Below, in pieces: positions 1 through 4,514 of a DNA stretch of 7,308 nucleotides. Under the pieces are notes generated by a model. It did not search any database and was not told where the DNA came from. It was given only the letters and a program-made list of their open reading frames with translations. How positions within the stretch are numbered: position 1 is the first letter of the stretch; each line of letters opens with the position of its first letter. Origin of the DNA: Rhodospirillaceae bacterium. GTDB lineage: Bacteria; Pseudomonadota; Alphaproteobacteria; UBA11136. The stretch spans positions 1 to 7,308 of the forward strand of contig NZAO01000065.1 of the NCBI GenBank assembly GCA_002686135.1. Direction: 5' to 3'. The position numbers were made by a program, and so were the translations under genes.

Positions 1-8
1 TAAGGCTT

Positions 9-884
9 ATGTTCAAGGGCTCCATGACCGCCCTGATTACCCCGTTCACCGACGGCAAGGTGGACGAGAAGGCGTTCAGGGCGCTGGTCGAGAGACAGCT
101 GGCGGAAGGCACGCACGCCGTGGTGCCCTGTGGCACCACCGGCGAGTCGCCGACCCTGACCCATGCCGAACACATGGCCGTAACGGAGATATGCATCAAC
201 ACCGTCAAGGGCCGGGTGCCGGTCATCGCCGGGGCCGGCTCCAACGCCACCGACGAGGCCATCGCGCTGGTACGCCATGCGGCGGAGGCCGGAGCCGACG
301 CCACTCTGGTGGTGACGCCCTATTACAACAAGCCGACTCAGGCCGGGCTCTATGCCCATTTCAAGGCGGTCCATGACGCCTGCGAGCTGCCCCTATTCAT
401 CTATAACATTCCCGGCCGCAGCGTGGTCGATATATCAGTGGAGACTATGGCGCGGCTGGCCCAGCTGCCCTACATCGTCGGTGTTAAGGACGCCACTGCC
501 GATCTCGACCGGCCGCGGCAGACCCGTGACGCCATCGGCGGGGAGTTCATCCAGCTTTCGGGTGAGGATGCCACTGTGGTTCCCTTCCTCGAAGCAGGCG
601 GGGTAGGCTGTATTTCGGTGACGGCCAACATCGCGCCGCGCGCCTGCGCCGAGTTGCACGAGGCCTGGATGAAGGGTGATCAGGAAACGGTGAATGGGAT
701 CGAGGAGCGCTTGATGCCGGTCCATGACGCCCTGTTCTGTGAATCGAGCCCGGGACCGGTGAAATACGCTGCCGCCTTGATGGGCCTGTGTTCCGACGAG
801 ATGCGCCTGCCCCTGTGCGAAATCGCCGAGGAGTCCAAGCAGATAGTTCGCGCGGCTCTGGTCTCGGCGGGCCTGTTGCCTTAA
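9..884 (+). CDS. dapA: 4-hydroxy-tetrahydrodipicolinate synthase (DapA)
   Basis: This cytoplasmic enzyme condenses pyruvate with aspartate semialdehyde, the first committed step of the diaminopimelate/lysine branch that feeds peptidoglycan and protein synthesis. The 291-residue product matches the usual length of about 292. Visible family features are the GTTGE loop (residues 42-46, T43/T44), the YYNKP segment with Y105/Y106, YNIPGR with Y132 and R137, and the Schiff-base lysine K160 in GVKDAT; each sits one residue before its E. coli counterpart. The C-terminal ESSPGPVKYA segment replaces the ESNPIPVKWA-like form of enterics and fits alphaproteobacteria. The MFKGS start aligns with the family N-terminus. 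Upstream sequence is cut by the window edge: only a short AAGG at bases 2-5 is visible, and TAA at bases 1-3 may be the stop of a preceding gene. smpB follows after 18 bases, probably cotranscribed. Family assignment is secure. Confidence 0.97.
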   Translation: MFKGSMTALITPFTDGKVDEKAFRALVERQLAEGTHAVVPCGTTGESPTLTHAEHMAVTEICINTVKGRVPVIAGAGSNATDEAIALVRHAAEAGADATLVVTPYYNKPTQAGLYAHFKAVHDACELPLFIYNIPGRSVVDISVETMARLAQLPYIVGVKDATADLDRPRQTRDAIGGEFIQLSGEDATVVPFLEAGGVGCISVTANIAPRACAELHEAWMKGDQETVNGIEERLMPVHDALFCESSPGPVKYAAALMGLCSDEMRLPLCEIAEESKQIVRAALVSAGLLP

Positions 885-902
885 GGCGGAGGGCGGGTTT
901 CC

Positions 903-1376
903 ATGGCCAAGGAGGCTGAGACGGGGTACCGCGTCGTCGCCAAAAACCGCAAGGCGCGGCACAATTATCTTATCGAGGATCATCTCGAGGCCGGCATCAT
1001 GCTCACCGGCTCGGAGGTCAAGTCGCTGCGCGCCGGGCGCGTCTCCATAGGCGAATCTTATGGTGCCGAGAAGGGCGGCAATATCTTTCTCATCAATGCC
1101 CATATCCCCCCATACAACCCCGCGGGAAAGCATAACCATAACCCCAAGCGGCCGCGCCAGCTGTTGCTGCACCGGCGCCAGGTGGACAGGCTGATAGGGG
1201 CCATAACCCGCGAGGGCATAACCTTGGTGCCGCTCTCGCTGTATTTCAACGAGCGTGGCATCGCTAAGGTTAATTTGGGTATCGCCAGGGGAAAGAAAAA
1301 GCACGACAAGCGTGCGGCCTCTAGGGAGAAGGACTGGAAACGAGACAAGGCCCGCCTACTCCGCGACAAGGGGTAG
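903..1376 (+). CDS. smpB: SsrA-binding protein SmpB
   Basis: SmpB binds tmRNA and delivers it to stalled ribosomes for trans-translation, tagging the incomplete peptide and releasing the ribosome. The product has 157 residues (E. coli 160). Diagnostic segments are KNRKARHNY (residues 14-22), GSEVKSLR (36-43), the [11 protein letters not shown] stretch (80-90) and the basic GKKKHDKR start of the C-terminal tail (130-137). That tail, rich in Lys and Arg to residue 157, is the part that enters the empty mRNA channel in known SmpB structures. A GGAGGG ribosome binding site at 888-893 lies 9 bases before the ATG and supports this start. dapA ends 18 bases upstream, so an operon is likely. No ssrA gene is in the window. 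All expected core motifs are present and nothing appears truncated. Confidence 0.97.
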   Translation: MAKEAETGYRVVAKNRKARHNYLIEDHLEAGIMLTGSEVKSLRAGRVSIGESYGAEKGGNIFLINAHIPPYNPAGKHNHNPKRPRQLLLHRRQVDRLIGAITREGITLVPLSLYFNERGIAKVNLGIARGKKKHDKRAASREKDWKRDKARLLRDKG

Positions 1377-1378
1377 GC
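1354..1378 (+). terminator. hairpin over the smpB stop codon, possible terminator
   Basis: Bases 1354-1362 can pair with 1370-1378 as a 9-bp stem (one U-G wobble) around the 7-base loop GCGACAA. The stem covers the last smpB codons and the TAG stop. There is no real U tract after it, only TTCT, so it is at best a weak or factor-assisted terminator; it could also protect the mRNA 3' end. The pairing is seen directly and the function is inferred. Confidence 0.3.
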
Positions 1379-1407
1379 TTCTGAGGTGGTTCAAGCGGGA
1401 GTAAGGT

Positions 1408-1492
1408 AACCACAGAGGCACGGAGACACAGAGGAGGTCACAGAGAAAAATTATTCTTTCTTTTCTGAGCCTCTGCACCTCCGTGGCTCAAC
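1408..1492. repeat. imperfect inverted-repeat element, copy 1
   Basis: The left arm begins AACCACAGAGGCACGGAGAC at 1408 and continues ACAGAGG to 1434. The right arm is at about 1470-1489 (CCTCTGCACCTCCGTGGCTC). The arms are imperfectly complementary, about 16 of 20 positions over the core, and enclose an A/T-rich centre with AAAAATTATTCTTTCTTTT. The element fills the gap between converging smpB and the glycosylase gene. A related copy lies at 4309-4405: its right arm, read on the minus strand, agrees with this left arm at about 22 of 23 positions. I recall similar 'accacagag...cacagag' repeats scattered between genes in many environmental bacterial genomes, so it is probably a non-coding dispersed palindrome of the REP/BIME or MITE kind. 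No transposase or clear target duplication is visible. Confidence 0.75.
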
Positions 1493-1502
1493 AATCTCTT
1501 CC

Positions 1503-1521
1503 CGGAGTTTCTCATACTCCG
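1503..1521. other. small hairpin between converging genes
   Basis: CGGAGT (1503-1508) and ACTCCG (1516-1521) form a perfect 6-bp stem with a 7-base loop, 17 bases beyond the end of the glycosylase gene. It could cap the 3' end of either converging transcript. There is no adjacent T run in either direction, so a terminator call is weak; it may simply belong to the flank of the repeat element. Confidence 0.2.
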
Positions 1522-1537
1522 TGTTCATGAGCACACC

Positions 1538-2287
1538 CTATTCCCCCTCTAAAATTCCCCTCTTTTTCAGGGTCGACGTACTCTGGCTCGTTTCAAGGCT
1601 GGTGTGCCCTAGCCCTCCCCCCTCCAATATCTCCCTGATCTCCGTCAACACATTGAAGAACATGGCTTCGGTCAAGCGGTGGGTCTGGGTGTTGTAGCGC
1701 GAGCAGTGGTAGCTGTCGGCCAGCACCAGACCGCCCGAAGGCCCCGGCAGGTGGTGGAGCGCACCATGGGCGAAGGGGTGGTCTTTGAGCTTGAGGGCGA
1801 AGCTGCACAGCACCGCATCATGGGCCACTTTACCTAAGGCTAGCAGCACGCGCAGGTTGGGCATAGCGGCAATCTCAGAACTGAGAAACCGCCGGCAGGC
1901 GGCGGCCTCAGAGCCGGTAGGCCTGTTTTCCGGGGGCACGCAGCGCACGGCGTTGGTGATGCGGCAGTCATGCAAGTGCAGCCCGTCATCGGCCCGCGCC
2001 GCGTAACGCCCTTCCGAAAATCCGAATTTGCCCAGACCGCCATACAAGAGATTGCCGGCGAAGTCGCCGCTAAAGGGCCGCCCGGTACGGTTGGCGCCTT
2101 TCAGCCCCGGTGCCAGCCCCACCACCAGCAGGCGGGCGTGGATGCCGCCGAAGGAGGCCACCGGGGCGTTATGCCATCCGGGATGGACTTTGCGGTTGGC
2201 GAGCCGGAATTCTGCGAGCCGGGGACATAGAGGGCAGTCGGGCTCTGGAATTGATTCCGGAGCCTTGCTGGAGGGAGAATCTGTCAT
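1538..2287 (-). CDS. uracil-DNA glycosylase, family 5 (UdgB-like)
   Basis: The product is a 249-residue iron-sulfur DNA repair enzyme that should remove uracil, and probably other deaminated bases, from DNA at the start of base excision repair. Motif 1 is GLAPGLKGANRTGRPFSGD (residues 57-75); the Ala in GLAPG, instead of a polar Asp or Asn, is the mark of family 5. RITNAVRCVPP (109-119) and the SYHCSRYN motif (192-199) are also typical. C18 and C21 (CPLC), C116 and C131 are the expected four ligands of a 4Fe-4S cluster. Residues from about 222 (LEGGGLGHTS to the end) form a low-complexity tail beyond the usual fold. The start is the first ATG after the NYN gene, 16 bases downstream of its stop; the ribosome binding site is weak (AAGG in the upstream stop region), so translational coupling is plausible. 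Exact substrate range cannot be read from sequence. Confidence 0.93.
   Translation of the reverse strand: MTDSPSSKAPESIPEPDCPLCPRLAEFRLANRKVHPGWHNAPVASFGGIHARLLVVGLAPGLKGANRTGRPFSGDFAGNLLYGGLGKFGFSEGRYAARADDGLHLHDCRITNAVRCVPPENRPTGSEAAACRRFLSSEIAAMPNLRVLLALGKVAHDAVLCSFALKLKDHPFAHGALHHLPGPSGGLVLADSYHCSRYNTQTHRLTEAMFFNVLTEIREILEGGGLGHTSLETSQSTSTLKKRGILEGE
1539..1563 (-). repeat. short imperfect tandem repeat at the glycosylase 3' end
   Basis: Read on the minus strand, AGAGGGGAAT (1563-1554) is followed by AGAGGGGGAAT (1550-1540), two near-identical units about 13-14 bases apart. They encode the last residues RGILEGE and the stop. The repeat explains the odd low-complexity C-terminus and may reflect slippage or insertion of repeat DNA beside the inverted-repeat element. 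Confidence 0.45.
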
Positions 2288-2303
2288 GAGGGCGGGCCCG
2301 GCC

Positions 2304-2921
2304 TTAGGTCGATGTCACCAGTTCGTCTTCCTCCATACCCTCTTCCTCCAGACCCTCGTCGAAGTCTTCTGGAAGGGGTATGTCCTCGCTGCCGTGATCT
2401 CGGCCGATATGGTCTTTCAGGTCGACGATGTCCACAAACTGGTCGGACTGGCGGCGCAGTTCATCGGCGCACATGGGCGGCGAGGACTTTACCGTGCTGG
2501 TGACGGTGACGCGGGCACCCTTGTTCTGGACCGCCTCCACCAGGCGGCGGAAGTCGCCGTCACCCGAAAACAGGACCATATGGTCGAGCTTGTCGGCCAT
2601 CTCCATCATGTCGATGGCAATTTCGATATCCATATTACCCTTGATCTTGCGGCGTCCGGTAGAATCAGTGAATTCCTTGGTGGGCTTGGTGATCATGGTG
2701 TAGCCATTGTAATCGAGCCAGTCCACTAACGGCCGGATCGGTGAGTATTCCTGGTCGTCGATTAGCGCGGTGTAGTAATAGGCGCGGATGAAATTGCTTT
2801 GCCCACTGAAGAATTCGAGCAGGCGTTTGTAGTCGATGTCGAAGCCTACGGATTTTGCTGCCGCGTAGAGGTTTGAGCCGTCTATGAAAAGAGCGATTCG
2901 TTCTTTGGAATAAAAATACAT
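2304..2921 (-). CDS. NYN domain (LabA-like/DUF88) protein with acidic C-terminus
   Basis: The protein belongs to the NYN/LabA-like branch of PIN-fold nucleases, whose members are thought or shown to act on RNA; the role of this alphaproteobacterial type is not known to me. With the chosen start it has 205 residues. The fold begins at IALFIDGSNLY (residues 9-19). Candidate metal-binding acids are D14, D98 and D104 in KGNMDIEIAIDMM, and D121 and D123 in LFSGDGDF, so the active site appears intact. Residues from about 175 to 200 are strongly acidic and probably disordered. I chose the ATG ending at 2921 rather than the longer frame to 2948, because an AAGGA site at 2930-2934 lies 8 bases upstream of it and MYFYSKERIALF resembles homologous N-termini. 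The glycosylase gene follows 16 bases after its stop on the same strand, so the two are probably cotranscribed. Fold call is confident; function is not. Confidence 0.9.
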   Translation of the reverse strand: MYFYSKERIALFIDGSNLYAAAKSVGFDIDYKRLLEFFSGQSNFIRAYYYTALIDDQEYSPIRPLVDWLDYNGYTMITKPTKEFTDSTGRRKIKGNMDIEIAIDMMEMADKLDHMVLFSGDGDFRRLVEAVQNKGARVTVTSTVKSSPPMCADELRRQSDQFVDIVDLKDHIGRDHGSEDIPLPEDFDEGLEEEGMEEDELVTST

Positions 2922-3133
2922 GAGGTCTATCCTTGATAAAAATACCACGTGCCCGAAAAAATAAGGAAACCCAGGCGCGCCTTTGAAAAATTAGGGGTTT
3001 GCGGGGCCGTGGGCGATTCTATAAATGCCGGCCATTCCCCTTTATGCCTAATGAATGTTAAGTGGGTGCAGAAATGTGGCGCCGCAAGGACTTATCCTAA
3101 AATTATTTGGACACCTTATCGGGAACCGCGACT
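2922..3133. promoter_or_regulatory. divergent intergenic region between the NYN gene and folK
   Basis: This gap must hold the promoters of the leftward NYN-glycosylase unit and of rightward folK. A TATAAAT at 3020-3026 could be a -10 element toward folK, but the TTGCGG at 2999-3004 is only 15 bases away and is a poor -35. For the leftward direction only A/T-rich stretches such as 2956-2963 are seen, with no convincing pair. AGGCGCGCCT at 2973-2982 is a perfect 10-bp palindrome, possibly chance in GC-rich DNA. A reading frame starting with GTG at 2949 has no recognisable content and is not called. Confidence 0.3.
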
Positions 3134-3628
3134 GTGATTTTCATCGGCATCGGCTCCAACCTGCCCAGCGACATGTACGGCGCGCCCCAGGCTAATTGCG
3201 AGGGGGCGGTCGGGATTCTCGAGGAAAGAGGACTCGCCGTTACCGGGCGTGGGCGCTGGTACGAAAGCGCGCCGGTGCCGGTCTCCGACCAGCCCTGGTT
3301 CGTCAACGGCGTGGTCACGGTGGTCACCGACTTGTCACCGCAGGCGTTACTGGATTTGCTTCATGATGTGGAATACGCCTTCGGCCGCGTGCGGCGGGCG
3401 CGCAACGAGGCGCGTATCCTCGATCTCGACCTTATCGCCTATGACGAACTCGTGATCGAAGACAGGCAGGGGGCAGTGGTGCCCCATCCCCGGCTGCACC
3501 AGCGGGCGTTCGTTCTGTTGCCCATGCAGGAGCTGGCGCCGGACTGGGTTCATCCGGTCTTGAAGACGTCCATCGGCGAGCTGGTGTCGGCCTTAGCCGG
3601 AGACCAGGAAATCCGCCCTGTAACGTGA
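3134..3628 (+). CDS. folK: 2-amino-4-hydroxy-6-hydroxymethyldihydropteridine pyrophosphokinase (HPPK)
   Basis: HPPK transfers pyrophosphate from ATP to 6-hydroxymethyl-dihydropterin in cytoplasmic folate synthesis, just before the dihydropteroate synthase step. Family features are the start IFIGIGSNLP, YESAPV and QPWFVNGVV in the middle, RNEARILDLDLIAYD with the magnesium-binding pair D97 and D99 (E. coli D95/D97), and VPHPRLHQRAFVLLPM followed by ELAPDW. No ATG is available at the N-terminus. GTG at 3134 gives 164 residues (E. coli 159) and puts the first strand right at the start; a GGGAA at 3120-3124 lies 9 bases before it. The frame is also open to TTG at 3107, which would add 9 residues, but the nearest good ribosome site (AAGGA, 3086-3090) is 16 bases from it. 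The gene is isolated by gaps on both sides and not obviously cotranscribed with rpoZ. Confidence 0.94.
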   Translation: MIFIGIGSNLPSDMYGAPQANCEGAVGILEERGLAVTGRGRWYESAPVPVSDQPWFVNGVVTVVTDLSPQALLDLLHDVEYAFGRVRRARNEARILDLDLIAYDELVIEDRQGAVVPHPRLHQRAFVLLPMQELAPDWVHPVLKTSIGELVSALAGDQEIRPVT

Positions 3629-3676
3629 GCTTCAACATAGGCTCCGGCATAATGACGGGCGAAGCCGCCAATGGTC

Positions 3677-3705
3677 TTGCCTAGTGGGCCACCGGTACAT
3701 ATATT
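3677..3705 (+). promoter_or_regulatory. probable sigma70-type promoter for rpoZ
   Basis: TTGCCT (3677-3682) and TATATT (3700-3705) are separated by exactly 17 bases, matching 4 of 6 and 5 of 6 consensus positions. Transcription would start near 3712 and give a leader of about 60 bases before rpoZ. ACCGG (3691-3695) and CCGGT (3707-3711) form an inverted repeat that straddles the -10 element and could be an operator, though five bases per arm may be chance. Confidence 0.5.
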
Positions 3706-3771
3706 CCCGGTAAATACAGTTTCGGAACAAATAGTGAAAAAACAACGCATGAGCCCACTTCGGAGACATTT

Positions 3772-4248
3772 ATGGCACGCGTAACCATTGAAGACTGCAT
3801 TACCAAAATTCCCAACCGCTTTGATCTTGTCATGATGGCGGCGCGCCGCGCGCGCGATATTTCCGCCGGAGCCGAGTTGACCCTGGAGCGCGACAGGGAC
3901 AAGAATCCGGTGGTGGCTCTGCGTGAAATTGCCGACGAGACGGTTCCCCTGGAAGGGCTGGAGGAAACTATCATCCAGACTCTCCAGAAATTCGTCGAAT
4001 CGGAAGAACCCGAGGAAGAGGCCGTAGAACTCAGTCTTCCGGAAGTTTCGGATGAAGCTTCGGAAGGGGAAACTTCAGAGGAAGCGGGAGCCACGGAGGC
4101 TGTTGGGGCCGCAGAGACCGCAGGCGACGTGGCCCAGGAAGATGCCGAAGTCGCCGAAGACGTGCTCACCGTTCACGAAGAGAGCGAAAAGGATAAGGCT
4201 GAGGCGATAGATGGTGATGCGCCGGAGGAAGCAAAAGACGAGTCCTGA
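3772..4248 (+). CDS. rpoZ: DNA-directed RNA polymerase subunit omega, with long acidic tail
   Basis: Omega helps fold and keep the beta-prime subunit in RNA polymerase and, in E. coli, forms part of one ppGpp binding site. The N-terminal core is clear: [28 protein letters not shown] (residues 1-28), then [15 protein letters not shown] (44-58). A GGAGA at 3762-3766 just before the ATG supports the start. The protein has 158 residues, against about 90-130 for common homologues. The excess is a tail from about residue 76 with roughly 33 Asp/Glu and only three Lys in 83 residues, probably disordered. Coding continues to a normal TGA with no sign of frameshift. It has its own promoter candidate and is separated from rel by 266 bases containing a repeat element, so rpoZ and rel may not be tightly cotranscribed. 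Identity is secure; the role of the tail is unknown. Confidence 0.95.
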   Translation: MARVTIEDCITKIPNRFDLVMMAARRARDISAGAELTLERDRDKNPVVALREIADETVPLEGLEETIIQTLQKFVESEEPEEEAVELSLPEVSDEASEGETSEEAGATEAVGAAETAGDVAQEDAEVAEDVLTVHEESEKDKAEAIDGDAPEEAKDES

Positions 4249-4291
4249 GCGAGATCTGATATCTGTTTATCCGACGGTGTGAAAAAGAAGT

Positions 4292-4405
4292 TGAACCACG
4301 GGAACAAGTGAACCACAGAGACGCAGAGGCTTAGAGAAGAATTAATTTTCTTGGTGATTTTAATTTCTCCTTTTTTCTACCTCTGTGTCTCCGTGACTCT
4401 GTGTT
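4292..4405. repeat. imperfect inverted-repeat element, copy 2
   Basis: The left arm AACCACAGAGACGCAGAGG (4311-4329) and the right arm CCTCTGTGTCTCCGTG (4380-4395, continuing ACTCTGTG) are complementary at 14 of the first 16 positions. They enclose an A/T-rich centre of about 50 bases. TGAACCAC occurs twice at the left edge (4292-4299 and 4309-4316), a partial duplication of the element end. The right arm, read on the minus strand, agrees with the left arm of copy 1 (1408-1434) at about 22 of 23 positions. It sits between rpoZ and rel, where a folded transcript could attenuate read-through from rpoZ. No open reading frame or transposase is present. Confidence 0.75.
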
Positions 4406-4432
4406 GTTTCTTAACCCTCTCCCCCTTTCCTG

Positions 4433-4506
4433 AAGCGTGCTACGCTTAATACTGTCTGCTACTGTCTGCCTATATTAGGGAGGGTGTGTCGCGGCTATGC
4501 GGAGGT
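4433..4506 (+). promoter_or_regulatory. rel upstream region: palindrome, tandem repeat, -10 candidate and strong RBS
   Basis: Four signals follow one another. AAGCGT-GCT-ACGCTT (4433-4447) is a perfect 6-bp inverted repeat. ACTGTCTGCT ACTGTCTGCC (4451-4470) is a tandem pair of 10-base units, identical at 9 of 10 positions and spaced one helical turn. TATATT (4471-4476) is a good -10 candidate directly after it. No good -35 is seen at the correct distance (the tandem repeat and TTAATA occupy it), which would suit an activator-dependent promoter. GGAGGT (4501-4506) is a strong ribosome binding site 8 bases before the rel ATG. The sequences are seen directly; regulation is inferred. Confidence 0.4.
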
Positions 4507-4514
4507 AGGACGGG

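Noticed and set aside
435..1304. Open frame of 289 codons on the minus strand across dapA and smpB
   Set aside because: It spans two well-supported genes on the other strand and has no recognisable domain; it is a composition shadow.
1408..1492. CRISPR or tRNA/sRNA gene reading of the repeat element
   Set aside because: There are only two arms per element with no regular spacer series, and no cloverleaf or promoter; a dispersed inverted repeat explains it better.
2028..2729. Open frame of 233 codons on the plus strand opposite the glycosylase and NYN genes
   Set aside because: Both minus-strand genes carry full family motifs; this frame has none and crosses the gap between them.
2949..3137. 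Possible 62-residue protein starting with GTG in the NYN-folK gap
   Set aside because: No suitable ribosome site, no recognisable motif, and it runs over the folK start and promoter region.
3681..4169. Serine/alanine-rich open frame on the minus strand across rpoZ
   Set aside because: It is the complement of the Glu-rich rpoZ tail, which produces Ser-rich antisense frames automatically.
4497..4508. Tiny upstream frame ATG CGG AGG TAG overlapping the rel ribosome site
   Set aside because: It is suggestive of a leader mini-gene, but four codons overlapping a GGAGGT site arise easily by chance and have no ribosome site of their own.
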